From Pseudomonas cavernicola (lineage in GTDB: Bacteria > Pseudomonadota > Gammaproteobacteria > Pseudomonadales > Pseudomonadaceae), in assembly GCF_003596405.1 (NCBI RefSeq), contig NZ_QYUR01000008.1, forward strand, positions 62,001-126,000: a stretch of 64,000 nt of DNA, read 5' to 3'. Shown here piece after piece: positions 10,193 through 21,218 of the stretch. The translations under genes and the position numbers were made by a program. The notes below the pieces were generated by a model, which had not been told where the DNA came from, did not search any database, and was given only the letters and a program-made list of their open reading frames with translations. Numbering within the stretch: position 1 is the stretch's first letter; every line of letters starts with the position of its first letter.

Positions 10193-10259
10193 TCGTGGTC
10201 TGCAACACGCTATCTGGCGCGAGTGCGAGTGTCTGATGACCGCCCCCAGACCACGAGCA
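10191..10259. other. first turn point of the fold-back
   Basis: GCTCGTGGTCTG at 10,191-10,202 is followed by its exact reverse complement CAGACCACGAGC at 10,248-10,259. Bases to the left run forward through the acyl-CoA dehydrogenase gene and bases to the right run backward through the same gene. The 45 nt between them match neither the forward nor the reverse continuation. This is the apex of the first fold. Confidence 0.8.
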
Positions 10260-11390
10260 AGCGTGCTGACCGATAAACGAGCCGCTGCTCTGAACGAGGC
10301 TCGATCTTGACGCCAATATGACTTAACAGAGGTCGGCGGGTTGTCGGGTGTGCGTGGACCCGTTCAGTGCACGGCTTGAAAACGCTCCTGTGGTCTAGCC
10401 GCAGCGCTGTCTCTGGTAAGCGACCTCCGGCCAGGCCTACGGTTTGCACCACCACGGCGAGCCGCCGCACTGTCATCAGCAGACATTGCAGGAAGGCCGC
10501 GGTTCAATTCACCGACGCGGTAAACCCCCGGGCAAATTCTCTCGAATTGCCAGGCGGCCTGTGCGTTGGGCAACGTAATGCCTTGTTTGTGCTCAAGCGC
10601 GATGAACCGACACCTCCGGTGGGCGAGCAGGAGGCAATCCCCTTTGGTACTTCGCACGAACGAAGTATGGTGAGGCCGCTCATTACCTGCCGGAGGCCCC
10701 TTCCGTTTTGCGAGAACCCAGCGTAACGATGTTCTCGGTCAAAAAGGAAAATTCGTTGGGTCCGCGTTTCGAGTGATGAATATCGGGTCCACGAGGAGGT
10801 AGGCAAGCTCGTCCGACTGCACGTCACTTGCAGTTCGTGCGAACAGGCCACAGATCGCTGGCGGCCTGCGGCTCGGGTAAGGCACATGGCTGCCTAACCA
10901 TTCGCCACTGGCTAGTTTCAGAGAAGAGGGATCGAACCCGTCTTCATCGCCGAAGCGAGTCGACGCAACCGAAGCACACCTTCGCCGCCACTTGGCGAAT
11001 AAGTTGCTAGAAAGACATGGTTGTGGAACGAAGGCATATTTCGTCACAAGAAGACGCGCTTGCCGCTCCTTGGTGGAAGCCTTGCCCCCCAATGGACAGC
11101 GGGACTGTCAGGGCCGGCCAGCCGTTCTCGTAGAACAGACGGTAAGCTGACTTGAAGCCCTGTGGGGTTATGACTCCGCCATGTTCAAGCCTGCAACCCT
11201 CGGCATCACCACTGCCGTTCAGGGGCAGCAGCTGCTCTTGGGTGAGTTCGGCACCGACCTCCAGAGTGGCCCTGAACAGGTCGGCGTCGATATGGTGGTG
11301 CTCTGGCAGCAGAGGCAACAGCTCTGAAAGTCGAAGAACCTTGTGAGCGAGGAAGTTGAACTCCTCCAGTGGAGCTTGGTACTGCAGCAT
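10246..11390 (-). pseudogene. acyl-CoA dehydrogenase, arm 2 incomplete copy
   Basis: Reverse-strand duplicate of the 5-prime part of the gene at 28,253-30,028. The first 90 or so residues (from the ATG at 11,388-11,390) are readable; beyond that the frame fails and the copy ends at the first turn point. Confidence 0.65.
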
Positions 11391-11411
11391 CTCTTGCCCC
11401 TGCCTTATCAG

Positions 11412-12209
11412 TTAACGACCTTTGAACACCGGTTCACGCTTCTGCATCATCGCCATGACGCCTTCACGCAGGTCTTCGCTCTTGATCAGCGTGAACAGCA
11501 GTTCGTTGAGTTTGGAGAGCGCAGCATCGTCGCCCTCGTCGCGCGCCTGGAAGGCAGACTGCAGGGTGGCCTTGATGGCCAGAGGAGCGGCTTTGGCGAT
11601 GCGCTCGGCGTACTCGATGGCGCGCGCCAGCTCTTGGCCAGGCTCAACGACCTCGGTCAGCAAACGCATAGCCAGAGCCTCGTCAGCACCGAACTCTTCG
11701 CCGGTCAGCATGTAGCGCATGGCGTTGGTCCAACCTGCGGCCTGGGTAAAGCGCACGGTGGAGCCACCGGACGGCGGAATGCCGCGCAGCACTTCCAGGT
11801 GAGCGAAGCGGGTGTTACTGGCGGCGGATGGCGATGTCGGCGTTGAGCACCAGCTCGATCCCGGCGGTCCAGCAGGTGCCTTGCACGGCGAGCACTACCG
11901 GCTTAGCGCGGCGCGGTTTCGATACGCCCCCACGGATCGATGCCTTCATCCGGATACTTGAAGCCCCGAAGCCAGCTTCGGCGTCAGCTCCATCAGATCG
12001 AGGCCAGCTGTGAAATGCTCGCCGTGGGCGAACACGACGGCGCAGCGCATCTCATCGTTGCGCTCGTACTCGCCCAAGGCCAGGGCCAGGTCGGTCAGCA
12101 TGGCGCTGTCGAAAGCATTACGTTTGCCGGCCCGGTCGAGGCCGATAAGGAACAGATGACCACGCTGCTCTCGGGTGACGCGACCCGGACCGCTGTTTGC
12201 TTCGCTCAT
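11412..12209 (-). pseudogene. enoyl-CoA hydratase, arm 2 copy with frameshifts
   Basis: Duplicate of the gene at 27,434-28,231. Residues 1 to 80 (12,209 down to about 11,960) and the C-terminal 126 (11,792-11,412) are in separate frames, with errors near 11,820-11,960. Accuracy is much better here than in arm 1. Confidence 0.75.
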
Positions 12210-12270
12210 GGGAGACTCTCCTGGCTTTATGAAAGGGTGCTGCCTGGTTTTCCAAGCAATCCTTAATTAC

Positions 12271-12314
12271 TTACCGAATGTTCGGTTTGCAAAAACTAAA
12301 CAAACATTCGGTAA
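12271..12314. promoter_or_regulatory. inverted-repeat operator, arm 2 copy
   Basis: TTACCGAATGTT and AACATTCGGTAA arms with a 20-bp spacer. Duplicate of the site at 27,329-27,372, where it is described. Confidence 0.6.
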
Positions 12315-12382
12315 CCGTCAAATTGAGACGCCAAGGCTTATGACATAGAATCAATCTGCATGATTTAGAGCAGGAGTAGCCC

Positions 12383-12957
12383 GTGCGCCCACTGAAAATC
12401 CCACGCGATGAGCTTCTGCAGCGTTGCGCCAATACCTTCAAGCGCCTCGGCTACCACGGCACCACCATGGATGCGTTGTCATCCGCCTGCGGGCTAACCA
12501 AGGCGTCCTTCTACCATCACTACCCCAACAAGGAATCGCTCCTGCGGGACGTGCTGGACTGGACGCATGAGCGGTTGAAACAGTCGCTGTTCTCCATCGC
12601 CTTCGATGAAGACCTGGCTCCGCATGAGCGACTCACAAGCATGGGGCGCAAAGCCAAGAAGCTCTTCCAGGACGACTCGATTGGCTGCCTGATGGGCGTC
12701 GTCGCGGTCGACGCCACCTATGGCAAGGTGGAGCTTATGGAGCCGATCCGGCGCTTCCTGGATGACTGGACTGCCGCGTTCGCCAAGCTCTATAGCGCCG
12801 GGTACAGCCAGGAGGAGGCGCAACGACTGGCGAGGCAACTGGTCGCGGACTTCGAGGGGCTATCCTGCTGGCTCGTATCTACGGCGATCCGAGCTACATA
12901 GACGCAGTGACCGAGCGTGGCCTGCGCCAGCTGGAACTAGTGGGAACTCGCGTCTAG
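12383..12957 (+). pseudogene. TetR regulator 2, arm 2 copy with a late frameshift
   Basis: Matches the 191-residue protein at 26,685-27,260 up to about residue 158, then shifts frame near 12,858 (one C missing in a CCCC run) and reads to a false stop near 12,900. The true ending in GTRV is present in another frame up to 12,957. Confidence 0.75.
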
Positions 12958-13566
12958 GTCAACTCCCGCTCAAAACTCCCGTTGCAATTCCTGCCAGATC
13001 AGGTCGAGCGGCTCCACACTGCGAGCGGCTCTGCACAGCGCGACAGAACCCTCGATGGGAAGCAATCGCCAGCAGTGCCAAGCTGCGAGAGCGGATGTCC
13101 GCTACGCCGCTTCCTGTAGCGAATGACTGATGATTTCCTGCCATTGCACAAAGATGCCGTTGGCCTGGTCCAGCAGCTGCAGCTGGATCTGCGCTTCCAG
13201 CTCGGTCTCCGACTCGCCGCGCTGGTCGGAAGCGTACTGCTCAACCGCTACGGCCAGCACCGCACAACCGGCCTGGAAGGCTGTCTCTTCAAGGATTTTT
13301 CGCCACAAGGCAACGAACATCTCCAAGCCTTTCACCGGACCATGCTTGCCCAGTAGCTGCGCCAGCGGCTCGCTAACTTCTCGGCCCGCGTGGTCGACGG
13401 CAGCTTCGAGTAGCTGACGCTTGCCGCCGGGAAAGTGGTGCGCAATCGAACCGCGCGGGGTGTTCGAGTAACGCACGACCTCACGCATGCTGGTCGCTGT
13501 CATGCCCTTACGGCGAAGAAGATCCGCGGCCCCGGCGATCATTCGGTCACGAGTAGAAGTGCTCAT
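12954..13566 (-). pseudogene. TetR regulator 1, arm 2 copy with frameshifts
   Basis: Matches the gene at 26,077-26,688 from its ATG at 13,564-13,566 to about residue 150. Indels near 13,040-13,110 then break the C-terminal part. Confidence 0.75.
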
Positions 13567-13668
13567 CGTAAAAATTATGCCACCTGTCATATTTTGGTGT
13601 AGCCTCAGCCTCGACTATGCCACTTGTCATAGCCGTTCATCCACCTCTTCCGATACGAGGCTCCGAAG

Positions 13669-14064
13669 ATGACTGCTCGCTCCCAACTGCCCAACCCGAT
13701 CGATTCTGTCGCCCTGGCATCGCTGAATACCCCCGATGGCTGGCTTGCCTACCCGCTGGGTGATGATGTGATCGAAGGTAATCCCGACACCCGCATGAAG
13801 CTTCTACGCACCGTCGGCGTGAAGACCCCGTACAAAGCCGTGGCGTTCTTCACGTCGCAACCTTCGAAGTTCGACTGGCGCTTCGACAACGACGAAGCCT
13901 TCGTGCTGATCGAGGGGCGTATCGCAATTACCATGGACACCGGCGAGCGATTCGAGATGAGCGCAGGCGATGCCGTCTCGATTCCGGCTGGGCACACGGG
14001 GGTCTGCGAGGTCTTCGAGTTCAGCCGGAAATTCACTGTGGTTACCAGTGGGGTTGCTGATTAG
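13669..14064 (+). CDS. cupin protein, arm 2 duplicate (intact)
   Basis: Predicted protein identical to the 131-residue cupin at 25,579-25,974. It lies in the reversed arm and is considered the same chromosomal gene seen a second time; function is described at the third-arm copy. Confidence 0.7.
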   Translation: MTARSQLPNPIDSVALASLNTPDGWLAYPLGDDVIEGNPDTRMKLLRTVGVKTPYKAVAFFTSQPSKFDWRFDNDEAFVLIEGRIAITMDTGERFEMSAGDAVSIPAGHTGVCEVFEFSRKFTVVTSGVAD

Positions 14065-14227
14065 TTCCACATGGATTTTTGCATCGTGTTCAGGCCATCT
14101 GCAGGCCTGCTTCGGGTTTTGGCCTGAACCGTTGTTCGCCCCCGCTCACAGGTGGATGCACCCAACTCGAATTGAAAATTGATTGATTGGGTCGTTAGCT
14201 GCCGGTCGTGAAGGTCTGCTTGCGACC

Positions 14228-14386
14228 CAGGCTGTGTGAAAACTCCCGCTCAAATCTGAGGTTCGCGTTGCTACGCGAAATCTGCAGAAGTTATCCGAGC
14301 TAGCTTGCATAGAATCCGCGAGAGAGCACCGAATTTGATCATTGATTGATCAGCGCTTGGCACTCAAAACGTTTTCACACAGCCTG
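14228..14386 (-). repeat. IS1182-type MITE, arm 2 copy
   Basis: A 159-bp copy with ends CAGGCTGTGTGAAAAC and GTTTTCACACAGCCTG. Reverse duplicate of the element at 25,257-25,415. Confidence 0.75.
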
Positions 14387-14513
14387 GACCCTTTGCGGAC
14401 GTTCAGAAACGTCTACAAAAAAAGGGTCGATTCATCGGTGCGCTCAAACCGATCCTAAAAGGCACACCATCACGCTCCTCAACCAACCCTCAACTAGACC
14501 CAAATTGCACCCA

Positions 14514-14688
14514 ATGACAAAAGCCCAAGAGGTCTGTGGATTTGCCCCGAAAAAACCAAGACCACCGACAGCATTGTGCTGCCCGAAGAGGTGGCCGAGC
14601 GGCCCAACCGGGGCGTGGTGATTGCGGTGGGTTCTGGCCGCGGCTGGGCACGGGCGAGGTGTATGCGCTTGAGGTCAGCGCCTCCTGA
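14514..14688 (+). pseudogene. GroES-like short gene, arm 2 copy, frameshifted
   Basis: 175-nt region from ATG to TGA, not a multiple of three, with the GroES-like VLPEEVAERPNRG segment in a different frame from the start. The third-arm copy has the same length, so the shift is shared by two arms. Confidence 0.5.
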
Positions 14689-14727
14689 TAAACAAGCGGC
14701 CTATGGTCTTGCATCACCAACAAGGAG

Positions 14728-14886
14728 ATGCGCACGGTTCAACCATTCCAAGTCATCGCGGCGAGGTTGGCCAAACATACCGAACAACGAGGTGCCTGGT
14801 ACAACTTCGCGCAAGCTGAAAAGCCAGTAATTCCGGGGCCTGCAGAGCAGATTTCGGCAGAAAATCAGGAGTTGGTTAATACTTAA
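14728..14886 (+). CDS. 52-residue hypothetical protein, arm 2 duplicate
   Basis: Same 52-residue product as 24,757-24,915, preceded by CAAGGAG. It sits in the reversed duplicate arm and is described at the third-arm copy. Confidence 0.55.
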   Translation: MRTVQPFQVIAARLAKHTEQRGAWYNFAQAEKPVIPGPAEQISAENQELVNT

Positions 14887-15028
14887 ATCGTTAGGATTGA
14901 TTACGGGTGACCGCCCCAAACGAAAGGGCGGCACTCACATTTAGTGCCCGGGTTGTCCGGGCCTTTTTCCTCTCTTTTGTACCAGGAACTTCGGCCCTTG
15001 GTTTTCAGGGGTACGACCAGGGCGCCCA

Positions 15029-15645
15029 ATGAAAATAAGTATCGTCCCAGCACCGCCGTGGAAAGGATGACTGCCGACGAACGCCTGGCGTTCATCCGCA
15101 GCACTGCTGAAACCCGCAACCAGTCCCACCGAGACCTAACGCCATTTACCCTCTACCGGCTTGGCTGGTTCATCCCTTGCGACTCTCCCAGCAACCGACA
15201 CGTCTCAGCCAGGGCAGTCGACCGCCCGCTAGTTGAGTTGGATTCACGTCATGGTAAGGGTAGCCAGCACTGGCACCAGCTGGACAAGGCGATCAGGGCG
15301 CTTGCCCTGACGACCTCGACAGAGCGCATGGACAAGGCGTCAGCGCTCCCGCCCGCCGGCATAGGAGACCGCCCGCGCTACTCGCAGCCGGTCACCCTGG
15401 TAGGGTTGTGGACGCGCTGGGAGCCTTGCGAGCCGCTGCACCTGGTCGACGCGCTTGTGGGGCTGGATGAGGTGATTAAGACGATGGCCTCCCGTTACGT
15501 GGAAGCTGACGACGGCGATACGCAGAGCGAGAAATTCCTGGTCATGCACAAGCTCACCGTGATCGTCGCCATCTGCCGCAGCGCCGACGAGACCACTCAT
15601 ACTCGCGCCGCCGGCAATACTCGCGGCCGCGAGGTATTGCCATGA
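15029..15645 (+). pseudogene. 205-residue element gene, arm 2 copy, one base short
   Basis: Differs from 23,997-24,614 by loss of one A in the run right after the start codon (4 instead of 5), which puts the ATG out of frame. The rest of the frame is intact and ends overlapping the excisionase-like start. A homopolymer length error is the simplest explanation. Confidence 0.7.
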
Positions 15646-15962
15646 GCCTTATTTCAGTTGAGCAGGCGGCAGGTATGCTCGGCGTCAGCCGTACCACTGC
15701 ATACCGCATGGTCAGTGACCGCCTGATCCCATCCGTTCGGCTGATGAAACGTGGTGTTCGCGTCCACGCAGAACAGCTTCAGCAGATGATCGATGAGGCC
15801 GCCGCTGCTAGTATCTCCAACGCGGGCGGCATTACGGAGGTACCCGTATGCCCTACAAAAGAGCGGATTCACCCTACTGGTGGATCTTTGTCAAACAATC
15901 AGATGGCAAAAGAACTCGACGCTCTGCTGGAACTACCGACTTCGCAGCGGCAAAAGCCCTAG
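15642..15962 (+). CDS. excisionase-like helix-turn-helix protein, arm 2 duplicate
   Basis: Predicted product identical to the 106-residue protein at 23,680-24,000. Duplicate through the fold-back; see the third arm for the description. Confidence 0.7.
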   Translation: MSLISVEQAAGMLGVSRTTAYRMVSDRLIPSVRLMKRGVRVHAEQLQQMIDEAAAASISNAGGITEVPVCPTKERIHPTGGSLSNNQMAKELDALLELPTSQRQKP

Positions 15963-16956
15963 AGCAACAGTCGCGGGCCGATGCCTGGAAGGAAAAGGAA
16001 TGGGGGGTGAATCCACCCGGAGCTTCGAAGAGGTGATGCTCCCCTACCTGCGCAACGCCAGCCAGCATCAGCGCAGCTACGAGACCACAACTCATCGGGT
16101 TAAAGCATTGCGCGCCCAGTTTACAGGCGTGGTGATGAATGCCCTGGATGGCCCACAGATCCGCGCCTACACGACAAAGCGCCATGCGGCAGGCGCATCG
16201 GCAGCGACGATCAACCGGGAGCTTGCGGCGCTGTCGGCAGCCATTAACTGGTGCAATGTCGAGTATGAATGGGCCCTACCCAACCCCGTGAAGGGTCGGA
16301 CGATGCGTGAGCCGGAAGGCAGGGTGCGCTGGCTGACACGGGCAGAGGTTGAATCGCTCTGTCGGGTAGCCAGCAAACAAAGGAATGGCGCGCTGCTGGT
16401 GGACTTTATCCATCTGGCGGTCAACACCGGCTGCAGGAAGGAGGAAATGCTCGGGCTTGAGTGGCGCCGCGTGGATCTGGTCAATCGCCTGATCTACTTG
16501 GAAGGACAGCACACCAAGGCCGGTAAGCGCCGGAGCATCCCGCTGAATGACGGGGCTATGGATGCCCTGAAGGGCCGGATGGCATATCGGGCAGAGGCTT
16601 GCCCGGGATCACCCTGGGTATTTGCCAGGGCAACAGGTGATCGGGTGGCAAGCATTCGCCAGGGTTTTGTCAGCGCCTGCAAGTCCGCACACATCGATGA
16701 CCTGGTGATTCACGATCTGCGGCATACCTGCGCGGCGCACTTAATCAGTGCTGGGGTGGCGCTGGCGGAGGTCAGGGATTTACTCGGCCACTCGACCATC
16801 ATGATGACCGAGCGGTATGCGCATTTGGCGCCGGCCAGGGTCAGGGCTGCCGTGCGGGTACTGGATGGGCTACGCGAACACGGCAGTTCACGTTTAGTTC
16901 ACGCTGCTGTTCCAGCGCATCAAGGAGGAGCGCTGTTAAAGCTCGTAACCCCTTGA
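15848..16956 (+). pseudogene. tyrosine integrase, arm 2 copy, one-base frameshift
   Basis: Starts MPYKRADSPYWW as the third-arm gene does. One C is lost from a CCCC run near 16,016, so the frame shifts after residue 57. The remainder is identical to the third-arm protein. Read as a homopolymer error in the duplicate arm. Confidence 0.8.
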
Positions 16957-16965
16957 TTTATAAGG

Positions 16966-17049
16966 TGGTGCGGACGGAGAGACTCGAATCTCACGCCTTG
17001 CGGCGCTGGAACCTAAATCCAGTGTGTCTACCAATTCCACCACGTCCGC
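16966..17049 (-). tRNA. tRNA-Leu (UAG), arm 2 duplicate with one base missing
   Basis: Identical to 3248-3332 except for a missing G before the T-arm, leaving 84 nt. A one-base deletion in an otherwise perfect duplicate tRNA is direct evidence of residual sequence error in this arm. Confidence 0.75.
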
Positions 17050-17105
17050 GTAACAGGCTTTGAAGCAAAGACGCCAGACTTTGAGGTCTGGCGTCTTTTC
17101 GAATA

Positions 17106-17182
17106 TGGGGTGGACGATGGGGATCGAACCCACGACAACAGGAGTCACAATCCTGTGCTCTACCAACTGAGCTACGCCCACC
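17106..17182 (-). tRNA. tRNA-His (GUG), arm 2 duplicate
   Basis: Exact reverse-strand duplicate of 3115-3191. Confidence 0.85.
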
Positions 17183-17212
17183 ATATTGCGCTACTTGTGC
17201 CAAACAGCCTAT

Positions 17213-17289
17213 TGGCGTGCCCGGCAGGACTCGAACCTGCGACCATCCGCTTAGAAGGCGGATGCTCTATCCAGCTGAGCTACGGGCAC
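17213..17289 (-). tRNA. tRNA-Arg (UCU), arm 2 duplicate
   Basis: Exact reverse-strand duplicate of 3008-3084. Confidence 0.85.
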
Positions 17290-17566
17290 TTATTCATCTG
17301 CATTCCGCATGAAGCGCAGACTTAAAGCTTTGGCTGCAGCGAACCAAACATCGACTCGCCTTGCCTTCTTACCCAGCGTCTGGCTGTGCTCGACAAGCGG
17401 GGCGAATGTTATAGTCAGCTTTCACTGCCGTCAACACTAAAACGTAAAAAATTCAGTGAGATAAAGGAGTTACGGGAAATTGCTGACCAGCCGCCTTTGC
17501 CCGCCCGGCTTGTCATGCGAGAATGCGCGTCCTTTTTCAATCATTTCCGATGGTTAACCAAGCGTC

Positions 17567-18421
17567 ATGACCGCACAACTAATCGACGGCAAAGCGATCG
17601 CCGCTAGCCTGCGCCAGCAGATCGCCCAACGTGTCGCCGAGCGTCGCCAACAGGGCCTTCGTACCCCTGGCCTGGCGGTGATCCTGGTAGGCAGCGACCC
17701 CGCCTCTCAGGTGTATGTCTCGCACAAGCGCAAAGACTGTGAAGAAGTTGGTTTCCTGTCCCGGGCCTACGACCTGCCGGCCAGCACCAGCCAGACTGAG
17801 CTGCGCGACCTGATCGACAGCCTTAATGAAGACCCCAGCATCGACGGTATCCTGGTCCAGCTTCCGCTACCGGAGCACCTGGACGCCTCCCTGCTGCTGG
17901 AGCGCATTCGCCCAGATAAAGATGTCGACGGCTTTCACCCCTACAACATCGGCCGCTTAGCACAACGCATCCCAGTGCTGCGCCCCTGCACCCCCAAAGG
18001 CATTATGACCCTGCTGGCCAGTACCGGCGCCGATCTGTACGGCATGAATGCAGTCATCGTTGGCGCTTCCAACATCGTTGGCCGACCGATGGCGATGGAG
18101 TTGCTGTTGGCTGGCTGCACTGTAACGGTCACACACCGCTTCACTCGCGACCTGGCTGGCCATGTAGGCAATGCCGATCTGGTCGTGGTTGCAGCCGGCA
18201 AACCCGGACTGGTCAAAGGCGAGTGGATCAAAGAAGGCGCTATCGTTATTGACGTTGGAATCAACCGCCAGGAAGACGGCAAACTGGTCGGCGACGTGGT
18301 ATACGAAACCGCCCTACCTCGCGCCGGCTGGATTACCCCGGTACCTGGCGGCGTGGGCCCGATGACGCGTGCCTGCCTGCTGGAAAACACCCTGTACGCA
18401 GCCGAACATCTACACACCTAA
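17567..18421 (+). CDS. folD: FolD, arm 2 duplicate
   Basis: Predicted protein identical to the FolD at 1876-2730. Its presence three times with no amino acid change in a 20-kb palindrome fits a structural artifact, not gene amplification. Confidence 0.85.
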   Translation: MTAQLIDGKAIAASLRQQIAQRVAERRQQGLRTPGLAVILVGSDPASQVYVSHKRKDCEEVGFLSRAYDLPASTSQTELRDLIDSLNEDPSIDGILVQLPLPEHLDASLLLERIRPDKDVDGFHPYNIGRLAQRIPVLRPCTPKGIMTLLASTGADLYGMNAVIVGASNIVGRPMAMELLLAGCTVTVTHRFTRDLAGHVGNADLVVVAAGKPGLVKGEWIKEGAIVIDVGINRQEDGKLVGDVVYETALPRAGWITPVPGGVGPMTRACLLENTLYAAEHLHT

Positions 18422-18450
18422 GCCGTACAGACGCAAAAAAGGCCGCAGAA

Positions 18451-19671
18451 CAGGCTGTGCGAAAACGTACTAATGGTTGACCAAGCAAACGCCCCGACTG
18501 GTTCGGGGCGTTTTGCTGTGTGCGGACCCAGGGGAGAAAAAGGCTGTATCAGCCCATCAATCCGATGAGGTGGCGTGCGCCGAGCACGTTGATCGCTCTT
18601 TTGAGGTTATAGGCCTGTACCGCTAAGGCCATTTCGGTTCGTGCTCCCTTCAATTGGCGAAGCAGGAAGCGACCATTACCAAATAGCCATTGTTTGAGGT
18701 TGCCAAATGGATGCTCGACGATGGATCGCCTACTCGCCATCATCTCGGGCTGCGCCTGCAGCCGCTGCTCCATTCGCTCAAAGGCCGCCTCGTGGGCATG
18801 GCGTCTCAGGTAGCGACGCTGGGCGTTGGTGCACTGTGCCTTGAGCGGGCAAGCGCTGCAGTCGCTGATCGCCGCGTGGTAGATACGCTCCCCGCGATTC
18901 AGTTGCTTGAGCGTCAGCAACTTGCCTGCCGGACAGCGGTACTGGTCGCTCTCTGCGTCGTAAGTGAAATCACTTCGCTCGAACAGCTGCGTATCACCAC
19001 CCCGGTTGTTAACTGCCCGGTTGGGCGGCACATAGGCGGTAATGCCGGCATCTTCGCATGCCTGGAACTGCTCGCCGTTGGAGTAACCGGCATCGGCAGT
19101 GACCGTCAGCACGTCCTGCTGCAACTCGGACTGGGCGGCTTTAGCCATCGGCTCGAGCTGCTGGGTATCGTTGCCGTCCTGTGTGACCTCGTGATGCAGG
19201 ATCAGGCAATGCTCGGCGTCCACAGCTGTTTGCACGTTGTAAGCGACGCGCCCACCCCGAGGGGTACGCATCATCCGGGCATCGCTCTCGGTGGTGATGA
19301 ATTGCTCAAGCTCCAGGGCCTGCATCAGTGCTTGGCAAGTCAGGTTGTCGGCCTGTTTGGCTTGCAGTCGCTCCAGCGCCGTTTTTACCGCACTACGGTC
19401 AACGGCCTCATTGGCTTCGGACTTGTCCGCCTCATCCAGCTCCGCCAGGTACTGGGCGATACGCTTATCCAGCTTCTCTTGCTGACGCTTGAGCTTCTTC
19501 AGATCCACATGCCGACGCGCTGAGGCCACGGCCTTGAATTTGCTGCATCGATGGCCACCAACTCTCCGGCGATCAGCCCGGCTTGACGGCAAAACTGCAC
19601 ACGAAGGCCGCGACTGCCTTGGGTAATCGCGAGGTCTTGGTCCTTGAGCCGATGGCCCAATGATCGACGTT
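18451..19671 (-). mobile_element. IS1182-family element, arm 2 partial copy
   Basis: Begins at the right terminal repeat CAGGCTGTGCGAAAAC and runs through the transposase until the second turn point. The left end of the element is missing. Confidence 0.75.
18549..19580 (-). pseudogene. IS1182-family transposase, arm 2 copy, N-terminus lost
   Basis: The C-terminal 340 or so residues match the intact transposase at 324-1748. Upstream of about 19,560 the sequence has errors (one C missing in the GCCATCG stretch) and then folds back, so the apparent N-terminus is chimeric. Confidence 0.8.
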
Positions 19672-19700
19672 GGGCACGAGGCGTCATCCAAGGAGGCGCG
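19640..19700. other. second turn point of the fold-back, inside the transposase gene
   Basis: To the left the sequence is the reverse complement of transposase codons down to about position 575 of arm 1. To the right it resumes forward from about position 325 (ATCCAAGGAGGCGCGAGACC, with errors). About 250 bases of the gene are skipped between the two, so this fold is asymmetric. Confidence 0.8.
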
Positions 19701-21189
19701 AGACCAGACCAGTCTGTTGGTGCTGGAAGGTTGATTCCCGACGACATCTGGTCCGTGTGATCGATGCCTACGTGGCTCGACTGGACCTCAAGCTACTCGG
19801 GTTTGCCAAAGCCACTCCCAAGAGTACGGGGCGTCCTGCCTACGATCCGGCGGACCTGCTCAAGCTGTACCTGTATGGCTATTTCCACCGCATCCGCTCC
19901 TCCCGACGCCTCGAAGCTGAATGCCTGCGCAACGTCGAAGTCATGTGGTTGCTCAATCGGCTCAAGCCGGACTTCAAGACCATCGCCGATTACCGCAAGG
20001 ACAACGGACAAGCGTTCAGCGCGACCTGTCGGGCCTTCGTGCAGTTTTGCCGTCAAGCCGGGCTGATCGCCGGAGAGTTGGTGGCCATCGATGGCAGCAA
20101 ATTCAAGGCCGTGGCCTCAGCGCGTCGGCATGTGGATCTGAAGAAGCTCAAGCGTCAGCAAGAGAAGCTGGATAAGCGTATCGCCCAGTACCTGGCGGAG
20201 CTGGATGAGGCGGACAAGTCCGAAGCCAATGAGGCCGTTGACCGTAGTGCGGTAAAAACGGCGCTGGAGCGACTGCAAGCCAAACAGGCCGACAACCTGA
20301 CTTGCCAAGCACTGATGCAGGCCCTGGAGCTTGAGCAATTCATCACCACCGAGAGCGATGCCCGGATGATGCGTACCCCTCGGGGTGGGCGCGTCGCTTA
20401 CAACGTGCAAACAGCTGTGGACGCCGAGCATTGCCTGATCCTGCATCACGAGGTCACACAGGACGGCAACGATACCCAGCAGCTCGAGCCGATGGCTAAA
20501 GCCGCCCAGTCCGAGTTGCAGCAGGACGTGCTGACGGTCACTGCCGATGCCGGTTACTCCAACGGCGAGCAGTTCCAGGCATGCGAAGATGCCGGCATTA
20601 CCGCCTATGTGCCGCCCAACCGGGCAGTTAACAACCGGGGTGGTGATACGCAGCTGTTCGAGCGAAGTGATTTCACTTACGACGCAGAGAGCGACCAGTA
20701 CCGCTGTCCGGCAGGCAAGTTGCTGACGCTCAAGCAACTGAATCGCGGGGAGCGTATCTACCACGCGGCGATCAGCGACTGCAGCGCTTGCCCGCTCAAG
20801 GCACAGTGCACCAACGCCCAGCGTCGCTACCTGAGACGCCATGCCCACGAGGCGGCCTTTGAGCGAATGGAGCAGCGGCTGCAGGCGCAGCCCGAGATGA
20901 TGGCGAGTAGGCGATCCATCGTCGAGCATCCATTTGGCAACCTCAAACAATGGCTATTTGGTAATGGTCGCTTCCTGCTTCGCCAATTGAAGGGAGCACG
21001 AACCGAAATGGCCTTAGCGGTACAGGCCTATAACCTCAAAAGAGCGATCAACGTGCTCGGCGCACGCCACCTCATCGGATTGATGGGCTGATACAGCCTT
21101 TTTCTCCCCTGGGTCCGCACACAGCAAAACGCCCCGAACCAGTCGGGGCGTTTGCTTGGTCAACCATTAGTACGTTTTCGCACAGCCTG
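19672..21189 (+). mobile_element. IS1182-family element, arm 3 partial copy
   Basis: Offset by exactly 19,343 bases from the intact element from about 19,760 onward. It has the right terminal repeat but no left end, because it starts at the second turn point. Confidence 0.75.
19748..21091 (+). pseudogene. IS1182-family transposase, arm 3 copy, damaged N-terminus
   Basis: From LVRVIDAYVARLD onward it equals the intact transposase at 324-1748. The first 25 or so residues are scrambled by several deletions at 19,672-19,745 next to the turn point, so the long open frame starting at 19,670 has a false N-terminus. Confidence 0.75.
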
Positions 21190-21218
21190 TTCTGCGGCCT
21201 TTTTTGCGTCTGTACGGC

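Larger units (their letters stand above)
4030..10225 (+). other. low-accuracy arm 1 of the fold-back (error-laden duplicate)
   Basis: This block follows the gene order of 23,370 to about 29,215 base for base in outline, but with frequent one-base insertions, deletions and substitutions that break every reading frame, including ones intact in the other arms. Errors are spread evenly over coding and non-coding DNA, unlike selection-driven decay. The open frames here have no independent meaning. Confidence 0.85.
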
